Shown one piece after another: positions 5,662-14,022 of a stretch of DNA of 50,961 bases. The notes beneath the pieces are model-generated. The model was not told where the DNA came from, did not search any database, and saw nothing but the letters and a program-made list of their open reading frames with translations. This DNA is from Bacteroidales bacterium (GTDB lineage: Bacteria > Bacteroidota > Bacteroidia > Bacteroidales > WCHB1-69): NCBI GenBank assembly GCA_017650305.1, contig JAGCFD010000063.1, positions 1 to 50,961 of the forward strand, read 5' to 3'. A program made the position numbers and the translations under genes. Every line of letters begins with the position of its first letter. Positions within the stretch are counted from its first letter, which is position 1.

Positions 5662-8622
5662 TTATTCCGTCACGTAAGCGCTAAGCCCTTCAATCTTGCG
5701 TCCTGAAGCGAGTCGGTTGAAATGCGGGGCAAGTTCATTCATAAGGCTCTCTTTCGCAGCCTTGCGCGCCTTCCAACCCATGGAGGCAAAGAGTTCGTTC
5801 AGTTTGTCTTCGTCAATGCGCGCAAAGCGGATGGTCTCGGTGATGAAGGCAAGAAGACTTTCCTTGTCAATGCTATAGCTCTCGGCCATGGCGGCAAATG
5901 TCTCGTTAATCATCTTCTCCTTAAAGGCCTGATAGCCGTCTTTCACCTCCTGGTCGGACATGGCAGTGCCGAGAGGCAACGAGTCGATATAGGCGGCTAT
6001 ATACTCTTTCTCGTCCGCCACTTCAGTACTGGAGGTGAGAATGGAGAGCAGTTGCTCCTTGGTCATCTTTTGCTTGTGTGTGGGACGCGTATAGAGCGAG
6101 ATCAGGTGCATGATGTAGTCGTAGTCAATCACCGTGGAGGCGAAGAGCACCAGTTCGAAGTCATAATCCTTATACTTGGAGTCTTCAGGGTCGGTATTTT
6201 GGGCAAGATTCTCCTTTATCTCTTTGGCGGTTTCCAAGTATGCGCCGCGGAAAGCACGGAGGGTGTCGTCGTCGAGGTCTTTCTGAATGGCCTGTTGCTG
6301 TTCTGGCGTGAGGTCGGTGTATTGGTCGAGCCGCGTCTTGAGCGCCTGAACCTTCTTGAAGGCTTCGATGAAGTCCATCTTGGCTTCGGTGCCGGCCAGA
6401 TTGCCCACCTCGGCAGGTGTGCAGTCGAGATTGTGCCCGTTCATCGTGGATATAAGCGCTTGAACGGCATTGTGATAATCCTGGATAACCTCGGATGCGG
6501 GTGCCACGAGCCAGATCTTTTTCTCGGCTTCAACATCCGTGCCGGAGAAAAGCGTGATGGCTTCATCCACACGATTGCGGAGGTCTTTGTAACAGATGAT
6601 GTTGCCGTAGGGCTTGGTAGCATTGAGGATACGGTTGGTTCTGGAAAAAGCCTGGATCAGCGAGTGGTGTTTGAGATCCTTATCCACATAGAGGGTGTTG
6701 AGGTATTTGGAATCGAAACCGGTGAGCAGCATATCCACCACAATAACAATGTCAACCTTCTTGTCTTGCGGCACCACGGAATTGGGGTACTTTTGATCCT
6801 TGATCCGCTTTTGCACGTCGCGGTAGTAGTCGTCAAAATTGTTCACAGAGTGATTCGTGCCAAACCGAATGTTGTATTGCGTAATGATACTGCTGAGCGC
6901 CGCTTTTTTGCCGGAAGGATCCGTTTGGAGATCCCACTTTTCCTGTTCAAGATCTTCTTGCAGTTGCTCTATGTCTTTGTTGCCTTCGGCCGGAGGCGTG
7001 AAAACACAAGCGATGTTGAGGGGTTTGTAATCCGGAACAGTGACTAACAGCACCTCCTGCTTGCGCTCAAACAGACGGTGATACTCGATGGCCTCGTCAA
7101 TGGAGCCGGTGGCAAATATCGCATTGAAGCGGCGATGGTTGGTGGCAGCGTCATGTTTCGACAAAATGTTCTCGACAATGGCTTCACGGGTAGGCGCGAC
7201 AACGTGGCCCTCATTTTCAGCGTGGTAGTAATCGATATGGAATTGGAGCACGTTTTTGTCATCAATGGCATTGGTGATGGTGTATTGGTGGAGCTGCTTC
7301 TGGAACACATCTTTCGTGGTAACGTAGGAAGCTGTAGTGCCATCGATTTTAGTGTAGCAGCTATTTGTCTCAAAGATGGGCGTTCCAGTGAAACCGAACA
7401 TTTGGGCGTGAGGGAAAAACTCTTCAATCACGCGACGGTTCTCACCAAACTGGCTCCGGTGGCATTCGTCGAAAATGAAGACAATTCGCTTGTTCTGAAG
7501 CATGCGAAGACGCTCAATGTAATTCTGACGGTTATTGGGATCCAACGCAAGGCCAAGTTTCTGAATGGTGGTGACTATCACCTTGTCGGCATAGTCTTCG
7601 GAACACAGTCGGTTGACCAATGCACCAGTATTGACATTCTGCTCCACACAGCCTTCCTGGAACTTGTTGAACTCTTCGCGTGTCTGGGTGTCCAGATCCT
7701 TGCGGTCCACCACGAAAATGCACTTTGCAATGTCGCCGTTCCCTTTCAACAGCGTGGAGGCCTTGAATGAAGTCAAGGTTTTTCCTGAACCTGTGGTATG
7801 CCAGATGTACCCATTGCCGGAGTCATTGTCCACACATTGGAGGATACTTTCAACGGCATAAATCTGATAGGGGCGCATCACCATCATCTGCCGGGTGCTT
7901 TGCACGAGGACCATGTATCGGCTGATGAGTCGGCCAAGCGTGCATTTGGGCAACATGAGAGAGGTGAAAGAATGGAGATCCAGAACCTTGTGTCCTTCGC
8001 GAGTGGCCGCCCGGCAAACCGGAAGATATTGCTCGTCCGCATCGAATTTGAAAAAGTCGTCGTTGTTGTTGGCAAAATATAGCGTGTTGGAAGCCCCGTT
8101 GCTCACCACAAACAGTTGCATGAAGCACATAATCGTGTTGGTGTAGCCGTTACCCCGGTCTTTCTTGTATTTGGCAATCTGTTCAATGGCTTTGATGGGG
8201 GAGATGACCACATCCTTGAGCTCGATTTGCACCAATGGAAGACCATTGATGAGGATGACCACATCGTAGCGGTGATTGCTGTCTTCAGTGTTGATCCGAA
8301 GCTGGTTACAAACTTCGTATGTGTTTTTACACCAGTCTTTAATATTGACGAGCGTATAGTTGAGCGGGGTGCCATCGTCGCGAATGAACGTCTGTTTTTC
8401 GCGGAGCAACTGTGACGCTTTGAAAACGTCCGGCGTTATGATTTCACCAAGAAGGCGCTCAAATTCATGGTCGGAGAGGTGTACAAAGTTAAGGCGCTCA
8501 AACTTCTCGCGAAAGTTTTTCCGAAGAGATTCTGAATTATGGATGTCGTTGCGATAAACGTAATTCAGTTCCTGTAATTGTTCGATGAACTGCTGCTCAA
8601 TTTGTGCTTCTTTTCGACTCAT
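5662..8622 (-). CDS. hsdR: Type I restriction enzyme endonuclease/translocase subunit HsdR
   Basis: HsdR translocates and cuts unmodified DNA. With the ATG at 8622 it is 986 residues. It has a PD-(D/E)xK nuclease (D120; E134-L-K136 in QIELKD), an SF2 motor with Walker A (TTGSGKT, 276-282), the DECH box (385-388), TATA-like motif III (GFTGTPI) and motif VI (QAFSRTNR), and a helical C-terminal assembly domain. The frame is open to 8658, but those codons overlap a TAnnTTTG promoter element at 8648-8655, so MSRKEAQ at 8622 is the better start. The prrC-like gene follows after 35 bases. All catalytic motifs are intact. Confidence 0.95.
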   Translation of the reverse strand: MSRKEAQIEQQFIEQLQELNYVYRNDIHNSESLRKNFREKFERLNFVHLSDHEFERLLGEIITPDVFKASQLLREKQTFIRDDGTPLNYTLVNIKDWCKNTYEVCNQLRINTEDSNHRYDVVILINGLPLVQIELKDVVISPIKAIEQIAKYKKDRGNGYTNTIMCFMQLFVVSNGASNTLYFANNNDDFFKFDADEQYLPVCRAATREGHKVLDLHSFTSLMLPKCTLGRLISRYMVLVQSTRQMMVMRPYQIYAVESILQCVDNDSGNGYIWHTTGSGKTLTSFKASTLLKGNGDIAKCIFVVDRKDLDTQTREEFNKFQEGCVEQNVNTGALVNRLCSEDYADKVIVTTIQKLGLALDPNNRQNYIERLRMLQNKRIVFIFDECHRSQFGENRRVIEEFFPHAQMFGFTGTPIFETNSCYTKIDGTTASYVTTKDVFQKQLHQYTITNAIDDKNVLQFHIDYYHAENEGHVVAPTREAIVENILSKHDAATNHRRFNAIFATGSIDEAIEYHRLFERKQEVLLVTVPDYKPLNIACVFTPPAEGNKDIEQLQEDLEQEKWDLQTDPSGKKAALSSIITQYNIRFGTNHSVNNFDDYYRDVQKRIKDQKYPNSVVPQDKKVDIVIVVDMLLTGFDSKYLNTLYVDKDLKHHSLIQAFSRTNRILNATKPYGNIICYKDLRNRVDEAITLFSGTDVEAEKKIWLVAPASEVIQDYHNAVQALISTMNGHNLDCTPAEVGNLAGTEAKMDFIEAFKKVQALKTRLDQYTDLTPEQQQAIQKDLDDDTLRAFRGAYLETAKEIKENLAQNTDPEDSKYKDYDFELVLFASTVIDYDYIMHLISLYTRPTHKQKMTKEQLLSILTSSTEVADEKEYIAAYIDSLPLGTAMSDQEVKDGYQAFKEKMINETFAAMAESYSIDKESLLAFITETIRFARIDEDKLNELFASMGWKARKAAKESLMNELAPHFNRLASGRKIEGLSAYVTE

Positions 8623-8647
8623 AGTCTTGTTCTTGTTTTTGACGGTG

Positions 8648-8655
8648 CAAAAATA
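8648..8655 (-). promoter_or_regulatory. -7 promoter element of hsdR
   Basis: TATTTTTG on the minus strand, matching TAnnTTTG, about 25 bases before the hsdR ATG at 8622. It implies that hsdR-prrC-hsdS can be transcribed separately from the WYL gene. Confidence 0.55.
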
Positions 8656-8682
8656 CAACTTTCACGTTCACTCATACTGAAC

Positions 8683-9693
8683 CTATCCCCCGTACCTCTC
8701 CAATCCCTTCCCAATCCTCATCTTTATCTTCTCCCGGAACCATTCCGGTTCAAGTACTTCCATGTTTTCGCCGAAGGACAGGATCAGCTGCTCCAACTCG
8801 TAATTCAGATACACCTCGATGGTGATGACGGCGCCGGTGGCATCCTCAGCGACTTTCTTTTGTGTGCCATGGAGCGGCTTGGTGCGGACGTATGGCCACG
8901 AAACCGGGGAGACCCACAGCTTGACGAGCGTGGGCTCCGCGTTTGAATCTTTGGACACCCCGATCATCTCGTCAAAATAGTCGGCAAAGTTGATGCCGGC
9001 GGGTTGGAACGGCACATCCGTCTCTTTGATGCTCACAATGCGGTCGAGGGCGTAGTTGGTCAAAGCCTCATAGCCCACATTTCTGGCAATCAGGAACCAT
9101 CGCTTGTTGTACTGTTTCAGATAATAGGGATAAACCACGTATTCCACCTCTTGGTCCTGTTTGAAACTTTTATAGGTGATGCACAATGTCCGCTTTTCGC
9201 TGATGGCGTTGAACAGCGGCGTGAAGAGGTCCAGTCCTTCCAAATCCATGTTCTCGTCAAAACCGACCACCTCATCTGTGGAAACCTCATCGATTTTCAA
9301 CGTAGCGCCCAAGCGGTCGGAAATCTCGGTAATCCAGTCGAACTGCGGCATCCCCTTGAACCGTTTCAGCAAACAGAGTGTCTGGATGAGTTGTGCCGTC
9401 TCTTCGGGTTTCAGCAGCGATCTGTAAATGGAGAAATCGGGATCGGCATAGTGATAGCGGATATTCCGCCCCTCCCGAAAACTTTCCACATCCGCATTCG
9501 GGGCGTATATCCGTTGAATTTGTTCTATATCGCCGCGAATGGTGTTCATGGCCGACACGGGTGGGAAATCGTGCAATTCCAACTCCTCATTGCATAATTC
9601 CATCATCTCCGCCATTGAATACTTGCGGTTTTTGTCACTCAGACAGCGGTCAATGACCTTGATGCGGAGATCTGCATTTTTGGAATTCGGCAT
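8683..9693 (-). CDS. WYL-domain transcriptional regulator
   Basis: The 336-residue protein has an N-terminal helix-turn-helix region (about 8-60) and a C-terminal WYL domain (about 150-250) with the signature as W199-F200-L201 in KRWFLIARN. WYL proteins are ligand-responsive regulators frequently found beside defence genes, where the WYL pocket is thought to bind nucleic acid or nucleotide ligands. It is the first gene of the leftward hsd locus and lies 60 bases from hsdR, so control of the restriction genes is likely. A perfect palindrome just after its own -7 element suggests autoregulation. The gene is full length. Confidence 0.88.
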   Translation of the reverse strand: MPNSKNADLRIKVIDRCLSDKNRKYSMAEMMELCNEELELHDFPPVSAMNTIRGDIEQIQRIYAPNADVESFREGRNIRYHYADPDFSIYRSLLKPEETAQLIQTLCLLKRFKGMPQFDWITEISDRLGATLKIDEVSTDEVVGFDENMDLEGLDLFTPLFNAISEKRTLCITYKSFKQDQEVEYVVYPYYLKQYNKRWFLIARNVGYEALTNYALDRIVSIKETDVPFQPAGINFADYFDEMIGVSKDSNAEPTLVKLWVSPVSWPYVRTKPLHGTQKKVAEDATGAVITIEVYLNYELEQLILSFGENMEVLEPEWFREKIKMRIGKGLERYGG

Positions 9694-9710
9694 AATACGA
9701 TACTTTTATG

Positions 9711-9724
9711 GCAAACAAGTTTGC
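9711..9724. promoter_or_regulatory. Palindrome at the likely transcription start of the WYL gene
   Basis: GCAAAC-AA-GTTTGC is a perfect inverted repeat with a 2-base centre. It directly follows the -7 element TACTTTTG (minus strand, 9731 to 9724) and ends 18 bases before the ATG. The position fits a repressor operator, plausibly for the WYL protein itself. Confidence 0.55.
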
Positions 9725-9731
9725 AAAAGTA
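9724..9731 (-). promoter_or_regulatory. -7 promoter element of the WYL gene
   Basis: TACTTTTG on the minus strand, a match to TAnnTTTG, about 31 bases upstream of the ATG at 9693. Confidence 0.55.
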
Positions 9732-10310
9732 GCATTTTTCGGAACATATTGACGGCTGGTGAAAAAGTAGTGGCATGATCAAGAACATAATTCATCGGAG
9801 CCACATCTTCACCAAGAGTCCGTATTGTTAATATTTTTAGGTGATTATATACCTGATGGCACAGCCTCTCCTTTCGCGGCGGGCAAGATACATGCATCTT
9901 GGCAGATGTCACCCGCGCCGCGACCTGTCTTACGCACGCGCCTTTTCCCAGGGGTGAGACGTTCGTACCTCTCGTCTTCACCCCGGGCTACCGATCTGTA
10001 TCCCCTACGGGGAATCGCGAGCCCGCACAGGTGCGTCCGAGCGCCATGGCGAGTGTCTTGCACACAGGCATTGTGGAATCAAGGAAATATTTCGCCATGG
10101 AGCACGTGGGTGGGAAGGCCGACATGGTGAGGCGGACGCGGCGTGAATGGCCGGCCTCCAACAGCGGCGTGCAAAGGCGCTTGCGTTTACAAAAATGCAA
10201 AGCCTTCGGAGTCAGATCCTTTTTGCTCCGGCCGGCATTTTTGTTCACGTTTGCCGCCGCTGTCAGAGGGCGGACAGAGCGGGCGGATTTCATGTCGGCT
10301 TGATCTTTTG

Positions 10311-10336
10311 TAACTTTTCTATCAAGAGAAAAGTTA
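10311..10336. repeat. Perfect 10-bp hairpin at the edge of the GC-rich island
   Basis: TAACTTTTCT pairs with AGAAAAGTTA around a 6-base loop (ATCAAG). There is no T-tract on either side, so a simple intrinsic terminator is not clear. It marks the junction between the GC-rich island and the AT-rich flank. Confidence 0.55.
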
Positions 10337-10706
10337 AAGACTATAATTGTTTAATGGACTGATACTTACGACAAAACACAATGTCGCTTTTTGCAGAGAA
10401 ATCTCGAACAAAGAGGTTTTGTTTTCACCATCACATTTGTGCCATCGTGTATATAGTTCCCTATTTTTATCAGTTGCAATAAGATAAACTCTCTTTGAGA
10501 GTATTATGACGGTGAATTTTCTTCCTAAAAAATGCACTGAAACAAGAAAAAGACATTGTTATGCTAACCAATGCACTTTGTGCTCATCTCATTAAATATG
10601 CGTATTTTGCTGGTATTCTTTTGTTTGCAACGAAACTGAAAGAATATAAACCTCTGTAAAAAATAGATGTGCTATTATATCTAATGCGTCTTGAAAATGT
10701 AAAAAC

Positions 10707-10759
10707 ACATCTTTTCGAGATTATTGCAATAGCAAAATTACATCTTTTCAAGATTATTG
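10707..10759. repeat. 20-base direct repeat, two copies 33 bases apart
   Basis: Copies at 10707-10726 and 10740-10759 differ at one base (ACATCTTTTCGAGATTATTG and ACATCTTTTCAAGATTATTG). Each holds a small dyad (ATCTT-TTC-AAGAT in copy 2, one mismatch in copy 1). Helical phasing of about three turns would suit a repeated protein-binding site. They lie just downstream of the ROK kinase stop. Confidence 0.55.
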
Positions 10760-10769
10760 GGTTCCCGCT

Positions 10770-11705
10770 TTATCTCAGCGCGGCGGAGCCGAGGAGCGCG
10801 GCGTCGTTGGAGGGGAGGTGCGAGAGTTCGAGCTTTACCTTGCCCTTGTAGAGGAAGAGCAGGTTTTCTTCGAAGTACTTTCTCAGCGGTTTCATGAGGA
10901 TCTCGCCCACCTGCGTCGGACCTCCGAAGAGGAAGATGCCCTCGGGCTCGGAGAAGGCGACGGCATTGGCCAGGGCGAAGCCGAGCCAGTAGGCGGTCTT
11001 GTCGTAGGCGGCCAGTGCGGCCTTGTCGCCTTGGGCGGCCAGCTCGCCGACCTGCTTGCAGGTGATGGCCTTCTGCTCCTCGGTGGGCTCGGTGCCGTGC
11101 ATCTCGGCGTAGGCCTCCAGGTAGTTGCGGCAGATGGCGCCCGCCGCGGCGTAGGTCTCCAGACAGCCCACGCGCCCGCAGCCGCATTGGCGGCCCCGCG
11201 GATCGACGATGACGTGGCCCAGCTCGCCGGCGAAGCCATGGACACCACGCAGCACTTGCCCGTCGATGACGATGCCGCTGCCCACGCCCGTGCCGAGGGT
11301 ATAGACGATGAAGTTGGTCATGCCCTTGGCGCCGCCATAGACCATCTCGCCCAAGGCGGCGGCGTTGGCGTCGTTGTCCAAGGCCGATGGTACGCCCAAG
11401 GCCTCCGTGATCATCTGGCAGATGGGTATCCGCTCCTTGAAGCGGAGGTTGACGGTGTTCTCCTCAATGCAGCCTGTCTCATAGCTGCTGTTGGGCGAGC
11501 CGATGCCGACCCGCTCGATGGCCTCCACGCCGCAGTCGGCCATGACCTTGCGGATGGCCTCCACGATGTCGGCGATATAGGGTTTGCTCTCGGTGTATTG
11601 CTGGGTGGGAAGGGTCTCCTTGCCCACGATGCGTGCGTCGTCGCGGACCAGCCCGATGACGGTGTTGGTGGCACCGATGTCGATGCCGATGGCGTAGGTA
11701 TGCAT
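10770..11705 (-). CDS. ROK-family sugar kinase (glucokinase-like)
   Basis: The 311-residue protein phosphorylates a hexose or amino sugar in the cytoplasm. It has the N-terminal phosphate-binding loop (DIGATN, 9-14), a catalytic-Asp segment (DNDANAAALGE, 110-120), and the ROK zinc site made of H164 (ELGH) with C174, C176 and C181 (CGCGRVGC). Glucose, N-acetylglucosamine and N-acetylmannosamine are all possible substrates, and the sequence alone does not separate them. There is no helix-turn-helix, so it is a kinase rather than a NagC-type repressor. It starts 4 bases after mltG ends and closes an envelope operon, which makes a peptidoglycan-sugar salvage role plausible. Confidence 0.9.
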   Translation of the reverse strand: MHTYAIGIDIGATNTVIGLVRDDARIVGKETLPTQQYTESKPYIADIVEAIRKVMADCGVEAIERVGIGSPNSSYETGCIEENTVNLRFKERIPICQMITEALGVPSALDNDANAAALGEMVYGGAKGMTNFIVYTLGTGVGSGIVIDGQVLRGVHGFAGELGHVIVDPRGRQCGCGRVGCLETYAAAGAICRNYLEAYAEMHGTEPTEEQKAITCKQVGELAAQGDKAALAAYDKTAYWLGFALANAVAFSEPEGIFLFGGPTQVGEILMKPLRKYFEENLLFLYKGKVKLELSHLPSNDAALLGSAALR

Positions 11706-11709
11706 AGTC

Positions 11710-12732
11710 TTAGCGTTTTATGTTTCGTTTGTTAAGGGCGGCCCTGTAGCGGGCGGCGTTCTGGGCATGCACTGCCGCGGAGGCGGTGAAGTTGTGGTAG
11801 CCGGAGAAGTCCTCCTTGGCGCACATGTAGAGGTAGTCGTGATGACGGTAGTGCAGCACGGAGTCCAGGGTGGAGGCCTCCGGGATGCGGATGGGTCCCG
11901 GCGGCAAGCCCCGGTATTTGTAGGTGTTGTAGGGGGAGTCCACCTGCAGGTCGGCATTCAGGATGCGCTGCCGCGTGAAGTCGCCCAACGCGAACTTGAC
12001 GGTCGGGTCCGACTGCAGCAGCATGTCCTTGTGCAAGCGGTTGATGTAGAGTCCGGCGATGATGCTCTTCTCGGCGGGCTTCCGGTTCTCCTCCTCCACG
12101 ATGGAGGCGAGGGTGGCCACTTCCGCGGGCGTCAACCCGATGGAGTCGGCCAACTGCTTCCGCTTCTCTGTCCAGAACTTCTGATACTCGGCATACATCT
12201 TCTCGAAGAACTCCTGGGCGGTGATGTCGTAGTAGATCTGGTAGCTGTTGGGGATGAAGGCGGAGGGCAGGGTGTAGGGCGTGAACCCATATTGCTGGAG
12301 GTAGGCGGTGTCTTGCAACAGGGCGGACAGCTCCTCTTTCTCGAAGAAGAACTTGCCGTCGGTCTTCTGCACCAGCTGGTCGACGGTGCGGAGGTTGTTG
12401 AAGGTGAAGTCCACGGGATAGTGCTGTCCGCGGCGCAGCAGCCGTACCAGCTGGATGTTGCTGCTGCCAGGCTCGATGGTGTATTTGCCCGTGCGCGGCG
12501 TCTTGAAGCGCATGAGACGGCAGGTCCACTGGAAGGTCTTCCCGTTTTTCAGGATCTGTTGCTCGTCCAGCTGGGCCTGCAGCTGTTCCATGGTGGTCTG
12601 CTGGGGCACCAGGAGTCGGGTGTTTTCCGTCACGGCGGTGTTGTTGGCCAAGAGCACGTAGGCGGCTGCTCCGATGGCGGCAATGCCCAGGAGAAGCAGA
12701 CAGAGTAGGGTGATGAGGAGTTTCTTTTTCAT
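11710..12732 (-). CDS. mltG: Endolytic murein transglycosylase MltG
   Basis: MltG cuts nascent glycan strands and so sets where peptidoglycan polymerisation ends. The 340-residue protein has a single N-terminal membrane anchor (about 5-28), a LysM-like middle and the YceG catalytic domain. The catalytic glutamate is E213 in TLASIVEEE, matching the SIVE motif of the family (E218 in E. coli), with the conserved LQSDPTVKFALG, SPYNTY and GLPPGPI blocks after it. It lies 4 bases from each neighbour, between the NlpC/P60 peptidase and the ROK kinase, consistent with a cell-wall operon. Confidence 0.95.
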   Translation of the reverse strand: MKKKLLITLLCLLLLGIAAIGAAAYVLLANNTAVTENTRLLVPQQTTMEQLQAQLDEQQILKNGKTFQWTCRLMRFKTPRTGKYTIEPGSSNIQLVRLLRRGQHYPVDFTFNNLRTVDQLVQKTDGKFFFEKEELSALLQDTAYLQQYGFTPYTLPSAFIPNSYQIYYDITAQEFFEKMYAEYQKFWTEKRKQLADSIGLTPAEVATLASIVEEENRKPAEKSIIAGLYINRLHKDMLLQSDPTVKFALGDFTRQRILNADLQVDSPYNTYKYRGLPPGPIRIPEASTLDSVLHYRHHDYLYMCAKEDFSGYHNFTASAAVHAQNAARYRAALNKRNIKR

Positions 12733-12736
12733 CGTG

Positions 12737-13534
12737 TTACTCTAAAATGCGTTTGATGGTGCGCAGCTGGTGTGTATATCGGCGCAGGCCATGATGGAAG
12801 ATGCCGGTCTCGTCGAGTGTGTCAATGTGGACATACCCGCTGGCGTGGATGATCTGCTGAGGGCCGCAGACGATGCCCGTGTGGACAATCCTGCCTTCTT
12901 CGTCGCCGAAAAAGGCGACATCCCCGACTTGCGCTTCCTGTATGAAATCGACGGTTTGACCGTACGTCACTTGCTGGGACGCGTCTCTCGGCAGTTGAAT
13001 GTCAAAGCAGCTGTACACGTTCTGCACGAATCCGGAGCAGTCGATGCCGGCAGGGGTTCTGCCACCCCACAGGTAGGAGGCGTGCAGATACTGGCTGGCG
13101 ATGGTTCTCAGGCGGTTTTGTGTTTCCGTCAACCCCTCCACAGGCGGCAGCGTTTCCTCAGGCATAAGCTCTACGCCATATTGCAGGCCTGCCATGGTGA
13201 AAACGCCATCTTGTGGCATGGGGAATTGCGATCCCAAGCATACGGGGAAGAAGAATCTTCCGGCAATTTCTTTGATCAGGAGGTACAGGTAGGGCACCTT
13301 GTAGTGCGGTTGATTCCAGTAGGAGGCAAACTCCTCTTCGTTGAGTTCGGAATGTTGTTTTGTGCTGATCCAGCCCTCATAGTTGCAGTCGGTGGTGACG
13401 ATGCGCAGCCATTCGGAAGTGCTCTCCAGCACGGAGTAGGTCTCGCCGAACAGCAGCTGGGATACCATTTCGGACTGATGTGAGTTGGTGGCTCGCATCG
13501 GGATGGACATAAGCAGGCATATACCGTATTCCAT
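12737..13534 (-). CDS. NlpC/P60 (C40) peptidase with SH3 domains
   Basis: This is a gamma-D-glutamyl dipeptide peptidase of the YkfC/dipeptidyl-peptidase VI type. N-terminal SH3-like domains (about 1-130) are followed by an NlpC/P60 domain with Cys166 (IDCSGFVQ), His218 (VHTGIV) and His230 (IIHASG). There is no signal peptide, so it should act in the cytoplasm on murein peptides taken up for recycling. The start MEYGIC fits the beginning of the first SH3 domain. It is tightly packed between the DUF3127 gene and mltG. Confidence 0.92.
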   Translation of the reverse strand: MEYGICLLMSIPMRATNSHQSEMVSQLLFGETYSVLESTSEWLRIVTTDCNYEGWISTKQHSELNEEEFASYWNQPHYKVPYLYLLIKEIAGRFFFPVCLGSQFPMPQDGVFTMAGLQYGVELMPEETLPPVEGLTETQNRLRTIASQYLHASYLWGGRTPAGIDCSGFVQNVYSCFDIQLPRDASQQVTYGQTVDFIQEAQVGDVAFFGDEEGRIVHTGIVCGPQQIIHASGYVHIDTLDETGIFHHGLRRYTHQLRTIKRILE

Positions 13535-13545
13535 GGCGACAGGTG

Positions 13546-13995
13546 CTAGAAGGGAAGATCGTCGGTCATGCCGCTATCGGTGAAGGTGTCCTCGTCGGGC
13601 ATGTCAGGCAAGGTGTTGGCAGGGGCGCTGGGAATGTAGGCGGGCTGGGCGGTTGTCGGCGCTGCCGGAGGGGGAGTGGTCTGCATGTAGCCGGCCGGCA
13701 TGGTCGGGATCTGTGGCTCCGTGACAGGCTCTAACTTCCAGGCCTTGACGTCGGTGTACCACTTGCCGTTGAACTCGCGCGACTCCAGGTCGAAGGATAC
13801 CTTCACCTGCTGACCCTCGCTGAACTGGTTCAGCATGTCGGTCTTGTCGCCCCAGAGGTTGGCGCATATCTTGCGGGGATATTGTTCTTGCGTTTCGATG
13901 ACGAACTCTTGTTTCATCCAGGGGTTGCCGGTCTTGCTGGTCCCTTGTTGAATGGGGAGCTTTAATTTTAAGATACCTGTGATTTCTAATGACAT
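13546..13995 (-). CDS. DUF3127 domain protein
   Basis: Residues 1-95 match DUF3127, a small Bacteroidota family: MSLEITGILK at the start, then KQEFVIETQEQYPRKIC and an OB-like region (VKVSFDLESREFNGKWYTDVKAWKLE). The remaining 50 residues are a low-complexity Pro/Ala tail ending in an acidic stretch plus DLPF. That layout, an OB-like domain with a flexible acidic tip ending DDLPF, is the layout of single-strand DNA-binding proteins, so an SSB-like role is possible. The biochemical function is unknown. Confidence 0.85.
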   Translation of the reverse strand: MSLEITGILKLKLPIQQGTSKTGNPWMKQEFVIETQEQYPRKICANLWGDKTDMLNQFSEGQQVKVSFDLESREFNGKWYTDVKAWKLEPVTEPQIPTMPAGYMQTTPPPAAPTTAQPAYIPSAPANTLPDMPDEDTFTDSGMTDDLPF

Positions 13996-14022
13996 AGTAT
14001 TATGCTTGTGTTAAAGTTTATG

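Larger units (their letters stand above)
9732..10769. other. Gene-free stretch with a GC-rich island and several small repeats
   Basis: About 1.04 kb without a convincing gene. Roughly 9840-10300 is clearly richer in G and C than its flanks and open in several frames at once on both strands, which is typical of structured non-coding DNA rather than a gene. It contains an imperfect hairpin near 9948-9986 (CCCAGGGGTGAGACG pairing with CGTCTTCACCCCGGG). The remainder (10340-10769) is AT-rich, with a 15-base palindrome (ACTCTC-TTT-GAGAGT, 10488-10502) and a 20-base direct repeat. Short frames here have no start context or recognisable protein features, so I do not call them. Confidence 0.6.

Noticed and set aside
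5722-7047. 441-codon plus-strand frame opposite hsdR
   Set aside because: Antisense shadow of hsdR; no domain, signal or plausible start region.
9706-10362. Several overlapping small frames in the GC-rich island
   Set aside because: They overlap each other on both strands, share no start context, and show no protein-like features; a non-coding element explains them better.
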